A stretch of 64,000 nucleotides of DNA from Catenovulum sediminis (GTDB taxonomy: Bacteria > Pseudomonadota > Gammaproteobacteria > Enterobacterales > Alteromonadaceae). A program made the translations under genes and the position numbers. The notes under the pieces were generated by a model. The model was given only the letters and a program-made list of their open reading frames with translations. It ran no database searches and was not told where the DNA came from. The DNA lies in assembly GCF_040270295.1 (NCBI RefSeq), contig NZ_JBELOE010000265.1; one strand, written 5' to 3'. Shown piece by piece: positions 7,365 to 16,715 of the stretch; the stretch's first letter is position 1, and each line of letters opens with the position of its first letter.

Positions 7365-10006
7365 AACTCAGGCAAAAAATATTGCTGGTTATCGTTTTGT
7401 TTATCGCCTGCCCAATGACTGTAATTGGTTTATTTACCTACAACATTAGCCTAGATAACAAACAGGCCCAGGTTGAACATAGTATTAACAGTCAAATTCA
7501 GCAACAAGCGTTTGCGCTGGAGCATTTCTTTAAAGATGTGAACTCCTCCTTACAACTTCTAAAACAAGATGAGATTTTGTTAGAGTACATAGCACGCTCT
7601 GAAGAAGGAGAAAGATATAGTATCTTGCTGCCGCAATTACTGGATATGTTCAGTCGTTACGCAACAGCCTATGAACGTATAGAAGAGATACAACTCGTCA
7701 CTAAAAATGGTTTTTTAGATGCGCATTTTTCTACCCAATTTACCAATCTGGTTAATGATTGGTTGCATGATGAACCTTGGTTTGAACAACTTGAGCAACC
7801 TTTGTCACAAACATTTTATTACATTGACCCAGTTAATAACCACCGCAAACTATTTGCCACCACGCCATTATATAACAGCTTAAGCAATCGTCCGTTTTTG
7901 TGGGGCTACTTGCTGTTAAAAATAAACCCTGAGAGAGTCGACAAGTTAATTCAAAAATCACCTAGCCAAGACGGTATTAACCTGTTAGTTAACGCACAAG
8001 GGCTTGTGGTCAGCAGTAATAAAGCGAACAACCTGAACCTGACATTACCTGAATTTGTCCGCAACGAATTAATAAATAACAAAGGTGATGGAAAATTTAG
8101 TGAGATATTTTTCAACAATCAAGATATGTCTTTTACGACCTACGATGTTGCCGACAATTTCAAACTCATTGCGGGTGCTTCTTTAGCTGATATAACCGCC
8201 GATAACCAAAAATTACCTTACATCATATTAGCCATATTGCTGACAACTATGCTGATTTCCAGTTGGCTCGTTTTCATCTTAATTGAAAGGATGATACTTA
8301 AACCCATCGCAAAATTAAACATGGCCAGTAAGGCAATTGGCTCTGGCAAACTTTCTTTTCGCCTGCCTGCTAAACAAGATGATGAAATCGGTCATTTGTT
8401 TGAATCCTTCAACCGCATGGTCAATTCGCTAAAACAAGCAAATAACAGTTTAGAAGACTACAAAGCACATCTAGAAGAAAAAGTTAAATCACGAACCTTA
8501 GCACTACAAACAACCAACAATGAGTTACGTGAAGCGCGGAATATTGCAGAACAAGCCAACGCATTAAAAAGCCGTTTTTTAGCCAATATGAGCCATGAAT
8601 TTAGAACCCCTTTAACGGCTATCTGTGGCTTTACCGAACAAGCCCTGCTAAATATCGATGACAAAGCGCTGACCCATCAGTTATTAGATAAGGTGCTAAA
8701 TAATAGCCAACATTTACGATCGCTGATTAGCGATGTGCTCGATTTATCGAAAATAGAGTCCGGTAAATTAGAGGTTGAATTAATCCCTTCATCTTTACCT
8801 GAAATCTTATCTTCGGTGGTGCAAATTGCTGAATCTATGTGCCAACAAAAATCACTCACCTTTGAACAAAAAATGGATAAACTGCTGCCTTTGCAATTTG
8901 TTACTGACCCAACAAGGTTGCGGCAAATATTGATAAACTTAATAGCAAACGCCGTTAAATTTACCCATTCTGGCTTTGTTAAATTATCAGTGCATTATAT
9001 ATTAAAAAAACAGCAGCTTACTTTTGTAGTCGAAGACTCTGGAATCGGCATATCACCAGAAGCCAAAAAGAAACTATTTAAACCTTTTGTGCAAGCAGAT
9101 TTAAGTACCACGAGAAATTATGGCGGCACCGGGCTAGGTTTGGCATTAAGCCAATCTTTGGCACAGTGTCTAAACGGTAATATCTCTGTCGCAAGCGAAT
9201 TAGGTATAGGGGCAAAATTCACGCTGCAGATAACTCTGCCAGACAGCACTCTGCAACTTGGAAAAATTGAAGAATTAAAGACCTATGAATTACAAAAACA
9301 AAAAACTTTAAACCTGCAGAACGCACATATACTATTAGTAGAAGATAACTTAGACAATCAAAGTTTATTAAAACTAATGCTCGACCGGACAGGTGCCATT
9401 TTAGATATTGCGAATAATGGTCAAGAAGCGGTTGAGCAAAATTTAATTGCTGACTATGATTTGATTTTAATGGATATGCAAATGCCAGTGATGGGTGGTT
9501 TAGAGGCTGTACACTTGATTAGACAAACCGGTTTTGAGGGTATCATTATTGCGCTAACGGCCAATGTGATGGATGCTGAAATCGACGAATACATAAAAAA
9601 TGGCTGTGATACTTTTATTGCAAAGCCGATAGATAGCAAAATCTTATACCAAACATTGGCAGATTATTTGTTAGATAACAATGACGCGGAAAATGCCATA
9701 GATTTTGAGGCAATAGAAGAACAAATAAACAACAGTGAAGAAATAAAAAGTTTACGGGAAAACTTCACCCGCTCATTACCGGATATATTGGCACAAATAG
9801 AGCAAGCTGCCACAGCTAAAAACTACCAAGACGTCGCCATTAGCGCACATACTTTAAAAGGTAATAGCAAGACCCTAGGTTGGCCAACTTTATCCCCTTC
9901 AGCTGCTATTATTGAAAAAGCGGCACAACAACAAGACAATAGTTTAATCATAAACGAACTAAATAAGCTACGCGATTTAGTACAAAATGGTAACAAGGAA
10001 TCCTGA
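7361..10006 (+). CDS. Hybrid sensor histidine kinase (periplasmic sensor-HAMP-HisKA-HATPase-REC-Hpt)
   Basis: An 881-residue membrane-bound hybrid kinase. A first helix lies at about residues 7-27, a periplasmic Cache-like sensor at about 30-280, a second helix at about 286-308, then HAMP and a coiled coil. The HisKA box is MSHEFRTPLT with phospho-acceptor H412. The ATPase has N-box NLIANAVKF, G1 DSGIG and G2 GGTGLGLAL. A receiver domain follows (VEDN; phospho-acceptor D705 in LILMDMQMPV; K in FIAKPID), and a C-terminal Hpt domain with H830 in AHTLKGN. It is translationally coupled to the PotD-like gene upstream (ATGA overlap) and to a receiver gene downstream (TGATG), which implies a four-step phosphorelay H-D-H-D. 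Confidence 0.93.
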   Translation: MKLRQKILLVIVLFIACPMTVIGLFTYNISLDNKQAQVEHSINSQIQQQAFALEHFFKDVNSSLQLLKQDEILLEYIARSEEGERYSILLPQLLDMFSRYATAYERIEEIQLVTKNGFLDAHFSTQFTNLVNDWLHDEPWFEQLEQPLSQTFYYIDPVNNHRKLFATTPLYNSLSNRPFLWGYLLLKINPERVDKLIQKSPSQDGINLLVNAQGLVVSSNKANNLNLTLPEFVRNELINNKGDGKFSEIFFNNQDMSFTTYDVADNFKLIAGASLADITADNQKLPYIILAILLTTMLISSWLVFILIERMILKPIAKLNMASKAIGSGKLSFRLPAKQDDEIGHLFESFNRMVNSLKQANNSLEDYKAHLEEKVKSRTLALQTTNNELREARNIAEQANALKSRFLANMSHEFRTPLTAICGFTEQALLNIDDKALTHQLLDKVLNNSQHLRSLISDVLDLSKIESGKLEVELIPSSLPEILSSVVQIAESMCQQKSLTFEQKMDKLLPLQFVTDPTRLRQILINLIANAVKFTHSGFVKLSVHYILKKQQLTFVVEDSGIGISPEAKKKLFKPFVQADLSTTRNYGGTGLGLALSQSLAQCLNGNISVASELGIGAKFTLQITLPDSTLQLGKIEELKTYELQKQKTLNLQNAHILLVEDNLDNQSLLKLMLDRTGAILDIANNGQEAVEQNLIADYDLILMDMQMPVMGGLEAVHLIRQTGFEGIIIALTANVMDAEIDEYIKNGCDTFIAKPIDSKILYQTLADYLLDNNDAENAIDFEAIEEQINNSEEIKSLRENFTRSLPDILAQIEQAATAKNYQDVAISAHTLKGNSKTLGWPTLSPSAAIIEKAAQQQDNSLIINELNKLRDLVQNGNKES

Positions 10007-10422
10007 TGAATAGTAAAAGTAGAATGGCACCATTGCGCGGTGAAAAAGTATTAATCGTAGATGACTCGCGAATTATGCGCGATTATTTAAGACAAATGCT
10101 ACTTGAACTCGGGTTTAACAGCTTTGTAGAAGCAGATAGCGCGGTCGACACCTATAAAAGGTATGAAATAGACAAACCGGATATTGTATTTTTAGATATT
10201 GAATTGAATGAAGATGATGGTTTAATGGTATTTGAACGCTTATTGCAAAATGACCCTAAAGCCAATGTTGCGATAATCAGTGCCCACTCCACCATTGATA
10301 ATGTAAAAAAAGCGATGGGGTTGGGTGCAAAGGGCTTTTTAGTAAAACCCTTTAATCCAAAGAAGCTCTTTATCACGCTTAAAAACATGGGGTGTGACTT
10401 TGTCCCAACGAGCCCGAAATAA
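10006..10422 (+). CDS. Single-domain (CheY-like) response regulator
   Basis: A 138-residue stand-alone receiver: VLIVDDSRIMRDYL carries the acidic pair, VFLDIEL the phospho-acceptor Asp, IISAHS the Thr/Ser position and LVKPFNPKKL the conserved Lys. There is no output domain. Its ATG overlaps the stop of the hybrid kinase by one base, so it is the likely terminal acceptor for that kinase's Hpt His830. How the signal leaves is not visible here: it may bind a partner protein as CheY does. Confidence 0.9.
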   Translation: MNSKSRMAPLRGEKVLIVDDSRIMRDYLRQMLLELGFNSFVEADSAVDTYKRYEIDKPDIVFLDIELNEDDGLMVFERLLQNDPKANVAIISAHSTIDNVKKAMGLGAKGFLVKPFNPKKLFITLKNMGCDFVPTSPK

Positions 10423-10440
10423 CAAGCGGGCTTTAAAACC
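10411..10440. terminator. Hairpin between convergent receiver gene and yfbV
   Basis: AGCCCG (10411-10416) pairs with CGGGCT (10427-10432) around a ten-base loop that includes the stop codon of the receiver gene, followed by TTTAAAA. It is short, but sits exactly at the junction of two convergent genes. Confidence 0.45.
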
Positions 10441-10879
10441 AATCTTTAATCCAGTTTTTATCTAATTCGGAAAAGGCCAGTTTCAGCGCGTGCGCCATAT
10501 CAAGATATTTGGGTTTGTGAGTTAAAGTTTGCACTTCAACCCCCTGCTCTAAAAGTCTGGATTCAATTTGATAGTACCAGTTTGCCAAAGAAACTGGCAG
10601 TACCTGTTGTGATCTTTTACCAAGCCAATAGTAGCCTTGCAACGGCATACTCAAAATTAAACAACAGAGTGCCAAAGACTGTGGAATAAACTGCTCACCC
10701 AAATAACTCACTTGTATAAAAAACGAAAGAATCGCTAATATAGGCAGTACTAAAACAGCAAATTGCGTCGCTTTAATAATACGGCATTCAGGAAAAACAG
10801 AAAAAAGCTGAGGCTTTAATGGCCATACTTTACTATAGCTATAGCCAGATATAAAAACTTTAATTAGATTGTTTGACAT
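10433..10879 (-). CDS. yfbV: Terminus macrodomain insulation protein YfbV (UPF0208/DUF412)
   Basis: A 148-residue inner-membrane protein. YSKVWPLKPQLFSVFPECR, LPMQG-like SMPLQGYYWLGKRS and LPVSLANWYYQI match E. coli YfbV across its length. Two hydrophobic helices lie at about residues 38-60 and 66-84. In E. coli YfbV limits the reach of the Ter macrodomain; the same role here is inferred. It stands alone, ending against the receiver gene and separated from rmuC by 53 bases. Confidence 0.9.
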   Translation of the reverse strand: MSNNLIKVFISGYSYSKVWPLKPQLFSVFPECRIIKATQFAVLVLPILAILSFFIQVSYLGEQFIPQSLALCCLILSMPLQGYYWLGKRSQQVLPVSLANWYYQIESRLLEQGVEVQTLTHKPKYLDMAHALKLAFSELDKNWIKDWF

Positions 10880-10932
10880 GCCATTGACCTCTCACACATC
10901 TAGGCTGTACTTTATATAATATGTCATCCTGC

Positions 10933-12213
10933 TTAAGGATCAAGTTGACTGCTACTATTTTCGAACTGAGACAGGTTTTCTTGCAGACGTACCTGCTCAA
11001 TTGATTTAAATCGATTACTTATTTTGCTTGCTGATGTATGAATTTGTTTAACATCATTTGCAGCTTGATCAATATGACGAGAAAGCTGATCAAATCGCCC
11101 TTGAAAACGTGCAAAGTCTTCTCCTAAATGCACTAAGTGCTTCTGGATCGTATGTATGTGTGCTTTTGTTGCTTCATCTTTTAACACAGCTTTGGCTGTC
11201 GTCAATATGGCCATTAGGGTACTTGGCGATGTCAACCAAACTTTGTTTTGCCACGCAAACTCTACCACATCAGCATGATAAGCATGGATTTCAGCAAATA
11301 TCGCCTCAGCAGGCAAAAACAAGATAGCACTTTCAGCGGTTTCTGGAGGGCAGATATAGCGGTTAGCTATATCTACAATATGCTTTTTAATATCTTGCTT
11401 AAACTGCCGTTCAATCAATTTTTTTTCACTGTCACTGATAGATTCAGCCGTTAGCTTACGAAAACTTTCAAGCGGAAACTTGGCGTCAATAACGATATTG
11501 CCCGTCGGTTTTGGCAACAGTAATTGGCAATCTGCGATCCTACCATTGCTTAATCTGGCTTGTTTTTTAAATTGATCGACCGCCATCACGTTTTCAATCA
11601 GTGAATAGAGCTGTACTTCGCCAAATGCACCGCGACTTCTTTTGTCGGTTAAAACATTTTGCAGACTTACGACATTACCTGACAATTCAGTAATTTTTTT
11701 CTGTGCTTCATCAATTAAAGCCAAGCGCTGCAAAATATCGGAAAAAGTTTTAACGGTATTCTCAAAACCTTCTGCAAGTTTATCATTCATCCGTTGCGAC
11801 ATTTTGTCTAACCGGCTTTCAGTTAAGGCAGAAAGCTCTGACAGGCGTTTACTAACCGTTTCACCATGTTTATTAACCGCACTGGATAACTCTTGTCTGT
11901 GCTCTGCATGCTGTCGATTTAACTTATCCAGTAAATTAATTCGAGCTTCTGCTGAGTTTTGCTCATTTTTTTGGATTTGCGACAACAACTGGTTAAATTG
12001 TTGATTCTGACGGTGCTCGAGACTGGCAAAACTTTCGTGTTGCTGATTCATTAAAGACATTCTCAAGTCAGTTAATGCAGCTTGGATCTTATCTGCATCC
12101 TGCTGATTTTTATTTGTTCTATCTATTATTTTATGTAGTAGTCTGAAAACACCCAGTAACGATGTCAATAGCACGACCGCGAACGTCAATAAATAATAAT
12201 GTATATCTGACAC
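10933..12213 (-). CDS. rmuC: DNA recombination protein RmuC
   Basis: A 426-residue RmuC-family protein. An N-terminal hydrophobic helix (YYLLTFAVVLLTSLLGVF) anchors it, followed by a long Gln-rich coiled coil to about residue 165. The endonuclease-fold domain has the family blocks RSRGAFGEVQLYSLIE, IVIDAKFPLESF, LFLPAEAIFAEIH, and VWLTSPSTLMAIL. RmuC limits inversions at short inverted repeats; its biochemical activity is not settled. The start is GTG at 12213. Its 3' end carries 'SSQLDP', 53 bases from yfbV on the same strand. Confidence 0.95.
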   Translation of the reverse strand: MSDIHYYLLTFAVVLLTSLLGVFRLLHKIIDRTNKNQQDADKIQAALTDLRMSLMNQQHESFASLEHRQNQQFNQLLSQIQKNEQNSAEARINLLDKLNRQHAEHRQELSSAVNKHGETVSKRLSELSALTESRLDKMSQRMNDKLAEGFENTVKTFSDILQRLALIDEAQKKITELSGNVVSLQNVLTDKRSRGAFGEVQLYSLIENVMAVDQFKKQARLSNGRIADCQLLLPKPTGNIVIDAKFPLESFRKLTAESISDSEKKLIERQFKQDIKKHIVDIANRYICPPETAESAILFLPAEAIFAEIHAYHADVVEFAWQNKVWLTSPSTLMAILTTAKAVLKDEATKAHIHTIQKHLVHLGEDFARFQGRFDQLSRHIDQAANDVKQIHTSASKISNRFKSIEQVRLQENLSQFENSSSQLDP

Positions 12214-12311
12214 TTCACACCAAACAACTGTAAATATTTACAGTTAATTTAACACAAAAAATGTCAGATAAATAGTCTCTCATAAATGACAGAATATACC
12301 TTGATGCATTA

Positions 12312-12337
12312 AAAAAGGGTCATATCAATGACCCTTT
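12312..12337 (-). terminator. Intrinsic terminator of the EctB-like gene
   Basis: Read leftward: AAAAGGGTCAT, loop TGAT, ATGACCCTTTT and a run of six T. It starts 26 bases past the stop of the aminotransferase gene and separates it from rmuC, so that gene is a transcription unit of its own. Confidence 0.85.
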
Positions 12338-12362
12338 TATGATTCTGGTTTTCACCGCTCAA

Positions 12363-13613
12363 TTATAAAGACTTTGCGACTTCCCTGTAAGATTCTTTAA
12401 ATAACTCTAAACCTTCTTTTAGGATATCATCATTGATATTCAGCGCGACAAACAGCTTATTGACATGGCTTTCTGCGCCGCAAGTTTCACATATTAGGCC
12501 TTTTTCAAAAGCGGTTGCTGATACTTTGTCCGCAAAACCTTCAACTTTAGTTTCGATACCCAACACAAGGCCGCGACCACGAACATTCGTTTTTAAATTT
12601 GGAAATTCCTGTTGTAATTCATACAAGGCATCAAACATAATTTTTGATTTACGCTCAACTTCTTGTGTCAAAGAGTCATCCGACCAGTATTTATCAATTA
12701 ATTGTTTGGCTGCAACAAATGCCAGCGAGTTACCTCGGAATGTACCGGTATGCTCACCCGGTGACCATGCATCCACTTCAGGATCAATCAATAGTACAGC
12801 CATTGGGTTACCGCCACCGATTGATTTTGATAAACAAACCAAATCTGGTTTTACACCCGCTTCTTCAAAGCTAAAGAACTTGCCGGTACGTCCGTTGCCA
12901 ACCTGAATATCATCGACAATCAGTAACATATCAAATTCTTTACACAAGGCAGCCAGTTTCTGTAACCACTCTTTAGACGCGACATTGATACCACCTTCAC
13001 CTTGCACTGTTTCTAAAATAACAGCGGCCGGTAACTCTAACCCTGAGCCTTTATCTTCTAAATAACGTCTAAATACATGTATTGTGTCAACATCACCTAA
13101 AAACCCATCAAACGGCATAAATGATACGGCACCACGCACACCGTAAGAGGCATCACGATAAGCTTCGTTACCGGTCGCGGATAATGCTCCCATAGTATGG
13201 CCATGATAGGCATTGGTAAAAGCAACAATATTGGCTCGGCCTTTTACCTGACGCGCTAACTTCATCGCAGCTTCGGTACAGTTAGTACCGGTTGGGCCGG
13301 TAAACTGAAGTTTATAGTCATAACCTCTAGGCTTAAGAATCTTCTCAACAAAAGTTGTCATAAATTCTTGCTTCGCCACGGTAGCTTTGTCTAAACCGTG
13401 TGCGATGCGTCTGTCTTGTAAATATTTTATTTGCGCTTCTACGGCTTCATCAGGGTTGTGCCCGTAGTTTAACGTGCCTGCCCCTGCGAAAAAATCTACG
13501 TATCTTTTACCCTCATTATCAAATAATTCGGCACCTATGGCCTTATCAAAAATAGTTGGGAAAGATCGAATATATCCCCGTACCTCTGATTCATGTTTCT
13601 CAAAAATTTCCAT
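12363..13613 (-). CDS. EctB-like class-III aminotransferase (diaminobutyrate--2-oxoglutarate transaminase family), solitary
   Basis: A 416-residue PLP enzyme very like ectoine-biosynthesis EctB: IFEKHESEVRGYIRSFP at the start, DFFAGAGTLNYGHN, LQFTGPTGTNCTEAA, AYHGHTMGALSATGN, ETVQGEGGINVAS, IVDDIQVGNGRTG and the PLP lysine in CLSKSIGGGNP. EctB makes L-2,4-diaminobutyrate from aspartate semialdehyde; the reverse is used in ectoine breakdown. There is no ectA, ectC or ask_ect next to it, and it has its own terminator. A second homologue sits in the ectoine-degradation cluster at 42597. Its substrate could be diaminobutyrate or another omega-amino compound; the family call is firm, the reaction is not. 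Confidence 0.85.
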   Translation of the reverse strand: MEIFEKHESEVRGYIRSFPTIFDKAIGAELFDNEGKRYVDFFAGAGTLNYGHNPDEAVEAQIKYLQDRRIAHGLDKATVAKQEFMTTFVEKILKPRGYDYKLQFTGPTGTNCTEAAMKLARQVKGRANIVAFTNAYHGHTMGALSATGNEAYRDASYGVRGAVSFMPFDGFLGDVDTIHVFRRYLEDKGSGLELPAAVILETVQGEGGINVASKEWLQKLAALCKEFDMLLIVDDIQVGNGRTGKFFSFEEAGVKPDLVCLSKSIGGGNPMAVLLIDPEVDAWSPGEHTGTFRGNSLAFVAAKQLIDKYWSDDSLTQEVERKSKIMFDALYELQQEFPNLKTNVRGRGLVLGIETKVEGFADKVSATAFEKGLICETCGAESHVNKLFVALNINDDILKEGLELFKESYREVAKSL

Positions 13614-13732
13614 GCAAGCTCCTTAATCACTTATTAAATTCTTTGGTACTTATACTTACCATACAGGATTTTGGTTCTTATTTTTAGGCCTAATGGTTTA
13701 ACTGCTGCATATATACACAGTAAAACTGTAAA

Positions 13733-14845
13733 CTAATCTAAATCTATCGTCACACCATCTAGTGAACCTGAACTATTTTGTTGGTTGCTTCTCAATTTTA
13801 TTTTCAAACGTAAATCATTTGGTGAATCCGCGTGATGCAGTGCGTCGGCAAAGTTAATAATGCCTTTTTCATAGAGATCAAATAGAGCACTATCAAATGT
13901 TTGCATCCCCAGCTCTTTGGACTTTTCCATCACTTCTTTTAATCCACCCAACTCGTTGCGGGCGATTAAATCTGAGACCAAGGGTGAATTGAGCAGTATT
14001 TCGATTGCCGCGACTCGCCCCTGACCATCTCGTGTTGGCACTAATTGCTGCGCGACGATTGCTTTAAGGTTCAGTGAAAGATCAAACAATAGTTTGTCCT
14101 TCATATCTTTTGGAACCAGATGTAAAATGCGATCTATTGCCTGGTTTGCATTGTTCGCGTGCAATGTAGCCACACACAAATGCCCTGTTTCAGCAAAAGA
14201 TAAGGCATATTCCATAATTTCAGCCGATCGAATTTCACCAATCATAATGACATCTGGAGCCTGTCGCAGCGAACTTTTCAGGGCTGCATCAAACGATTCG
14301 GTATCTACGCCTACTTCTCGCTGTGTAACGATTGACTTTTCGTGCTGATGAACAAACTCGATCGGATCTTCTATTGTTAAAATATGCCCTCGGCTGTTTC
14401 GATTTCGATATCCCATCAAAGCGGCTAATGCAGTCGATTTACCTGTACCTGTCGCCCCCACATACAGAAACAAACCACGTTTAGACATAATCGCTTCTTT
14501 TAGTACATTAGGTAAACCAAGTTGATCTGCATCCGGTATTTCAGTATTGATTTTACGAATCACCATTCCGGTGCGCTCTCGTTGAACAAAAGCATTACAC
14601 CGAAACCGCCCGATACCTTCAACTGCAATAGCGTAATTACATTCTTTGGTTTGCAAAAATTCTTCTTTTTGCGCCGCCGTCATCGTATCTAAAACCATAG
14701 ATTCACAGCGCGATTGATCTAACACGTCATTATCTAATGCGGTCATTTCTCCGTTTATTTTGGCACAAGCTGGTCTTCCAACCGTTAAAAATAAATCGGA
14801 TGCGCCTTTTTGCGACATACTTTCTAAATAATGAAGAATTAACAT
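13733..14845 (-). CDS. pilU: Type IV pilus retraction ATPase-like PilU
   Basis: A 370-residue cytoplasmic ATPase of the secretion-ATPase superfamily. Walker A GATGTGKST, Asp box ILTIEDPIEF, Walker B DVIMIGEIRS and the His box TGHLCVATLHANN are all present. It has the PilU-type ending and lacks the AIRNLIRE retraction motif of PilT (NSPLVSDLIARNEL at that place). PilU acts together with PilT as an auxiliary force-generating ATPase. It follows pilT by 12 bases and is certainly in the same operon. Confidence 0.94.
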   Translation of the reverse strand: MLILHYLESMSQKGASDLFLTVGRPACAKINGEMTALDNDVLDQSRCESMVLDTMTAAQKEEFLQTKECNYAIAVEGIGRFRCNAFVQRERTGMVIRKINTEIPDADQLGLPNVLKEAIMSKRGLFLYVGATGTGKSTALAALMGYRNRNSRGHILTIEDPIEFVHQHEKSIVTQREVGVDTESFDAALKSSLRQAPDVIMIGEIRSAEIMEYALSFAETGHLCVATLHANNANQAIDRILHLVPKDMKDKLLFDLSLNLKAIVAQQLVPTRDGQGRVAAIEILLNSPLVSDLIARNELGGLKEVMEKSKELGMQTFDSALFDLYEKGIINFADALHHADSPNDLRLKIKLRSNQQNSSGSLDGVTIDLD

Positions 14846-14857
14846 AATAGTGTCCTA

Positions 14858-15892
14858 TTAAAACTGCTGCTTATTAACGGCTTTGGCCAATGCGGCTTGT
14901 CTGGTAATGATACCTCGGCTCACTAAATCGCCTAAACACTGATCCATCGTCTGCATCCCAAAGCCCATACCAGTTTGAATGGCAGAATACATCTGTGCGA
15001 CCTTGTCTTCTCGAATGAGATTTCGAATTGCCGGTGTGCCAACCATAATTTCGTGCGCCGCGACACGTCCACCACCAGAGCGTTTTAATAAGGTTTGCGA
15101 AATAACAGCCTGCAGCGATTCAGACAACATAGAGCGCACCATTGGTTTTTCGGCAGCCGGAAATACATCAACAATACGATCTATGGTTTTCGGTGCTGAG
15201 GTGGTGTGCAAGGTACCAAACACTAGGTGACCGGTTTCGGCTGCTGTCATTGCTAAACGTATGGTTTCCAAATCACGCATTTCGCCAACAAGAATGACAT
15301 CCGGGTCTTCCCGTAATGCCGAACGCAGTGCATTGTTAAAAGATTTAGTATCGCGATGCACTTCCCTTTGATTAATTAGGCTTTGCTTGTTTTTATGAAC
15401 AAATTCAATTGGATCTTCAATAGTTAGAATATGATGATGCTTATTTTGATTAATATAATCTATCATTGCCGCCAAGGTCGTACTTTTACCTGAACCGGTT
15501 GGCCCTGTTACCAATACAAGCCCCCTTGGTTTGTCAGCCAATTCTTTAAAAATCTCAGGTGCGTTAATATCTTCCAACGACAGTACTTCACTGGGAATAG
15601 TACGGAAAACAGCAGATGCACCACGGTTCTGCACAAAGGCATTAACCCTAAATCGTGCTAGATTTGGAACTTCAAAAGAAAAATCTGCTTCCCAGTTTTC
15701 TTCATATTCTTTTCGTTGTTTGTCATTCATGATGTCATAAATCAGCTGATGCACTTGTTTATGATCTAAAGCTGGAATATTTATTTTTCGGACATCTCCA
15801 TCAACACGGATCATCGGGGGAACCCCGGCGGAAAGGTGTAAATCGGAAGCTTTATGATTAACACTAAAAGACAATAACTCAGTAATATCCAT
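14858..15892 (-). CDS. pilT: Type IV pilus retraction ATPase PilT
   Basis: Hexameric ATPase that retracts type IV pili and powers twitching. Motifs in order: SDLHLSAGVPPMIRVDG, Walker A GPTGSGKST, Asp box HILTIEDPIEF, Walker B DPDVILVGEMRD, His box GHLVFGTLHTT, and the PilT signature AIRNLIRE. I start at the ATG at 15892, giving 344 residues beginning MDITELLSFS, the same length as Pseudomonas PilT, with GGAG eight bases upstream; a GTG at 15901 would add three residues. It is divergent from yggS across about 115 bases, as is common in gammaproteobacteria. Confidence 0.96.
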   Translation of the reverse strand: MDITELLSFSVNHKASDLHLSAGVPPMIRVDGDVRKINIPALDHKQVHQLIYDIMNDKQRKEYEENWEADFSFEVPNLARFRVNAFVQNRGASAVFRTIPSEVLSLEDINAPEIFKELADKPRGLVLVTGPTGSGKSTTLAAMIDYINQNKHHHILTIEDPIEFVHKNKQSLINQREVHRDTKSFNNALRSALREDPDVILVGEMRDLETIRLAMTAAETGHLVFGTLHTTSAPKTIDRIVDVFPAAEKPMVRSMLSESLQAVISQTLLKRSGGGRVAAHEIMVGTPAIRNLIREDKVAQMYSAIQTGMGFGMQTMDQCLGDLVSRGIITRQAALAKAVNKQQF

Positions 15893-16007
15893 GCTTATCA
15901 CTCCAATGTTGCATGTTTGTTTTTAATATTATTACCATAGCAGAAAGCTGTAAAAGCGCTATGGATTTGTTTATCATAGGAAATATCAAAATGAATGGGT
16001 AACCTAA

Positions 16008-16715
16008 ATGACAGATATTGGACAAAATATCCTTTCCGTTAAAGCACAAATAAATGATTTAAATCAACAGTATCAGCAAAACGCAGAGTTACTTGCAGTC
16101 AGTAAAACCAAACCCAAAGAAGACGTCATAACGGCCTATCATGCAGGCCAAAGAAAGTTTGGCGAAAACTATGTGCAGGAAGGTGTTGAAAAAATAGCCG
16201 CCTTGCAAAGCTATACAGATATCGAGTGGCACTTTATAGGCCCATTACAATCAAATAAAACCAAACCAGTTGCTGAATACTTTGACTGGGTACAAAGCAT
16301 TGACCGCTTGAAAATCGCCAAACGCTTAAATGACCAACGGCCTGCAAATAAAGGACCTTTAAATGTATGCATTCAAGTAAATATCTCTAATGAGGCCAAT
16401 AAATCAGGTGTCGTATTAGAAGAGCTTGAGGCATTAGCACAGCAAGTAGCGCAACTACCTGAGTTAAAATTAAGAGGCCTGATGGCCATTCCACTTAAAA
16501 CACATGATACAATGGAACTGTCTGAGATGTTTATTGCACTACAAAAGGCATTCATTAACTTGAAAGATAAATATCCGACCATAGATACTCTATCGATGGG
16601 TATGACAGCTGATATGCAATTAGCAATCAAAAACGGCAGCACTATGGTACGTATTGGTACAGCTATTTTTGGTGCTCGCGAGAAACCTAACTCAAAGAAA
16701 ACAGAAGACTTATAA
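16008..16715 (+). CDS. yggS: YggS family pyridoxal phosphate homeostasis protein
   Basis: A 235-residue single-domain TIM-barrel PLP protein (PLPBP/YggS). The PLP lysine is in LLAVSKTKP near residue 36; RKFGENYVQEGVEK, WHFIGPLQSNK and SMGMTADMQLAI follow as expected. It buffers free PLP and has no known enzymatic activity. Its stop overlaps the start of proC (TAATG), giving translational coupling, and yggT and a DUF4426 gene follow. This order is typical of the lineage. Confidence 0.95.
   Translation: MTDIGQNILSVKAQINDLNQQYQQNAELLAVSKTKPKEDVITAYHAGQRKFGENYVQEGVEKIAALQSYTDIEWHFIGPLQSNKTKPVAEYFDWVQSIDRLKIAKRLNDQRPANKGPLNVCIQVNISNEANKSGVVLEELEALAQQVAQLPELKLRGLMAIPLKTHDTMELSEMFIALQKAFINLKDKYPTIDTLSMGMTADMQLAIKNGSTMVRIGTAIFGAREKPNSKKTEDL

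Noticed and set aside
12363..13613. Ectoine biosynthesis locus
   Set aside because: Only the EctB-like gene is present; no ectA, ectC or aspartokinase next to it.
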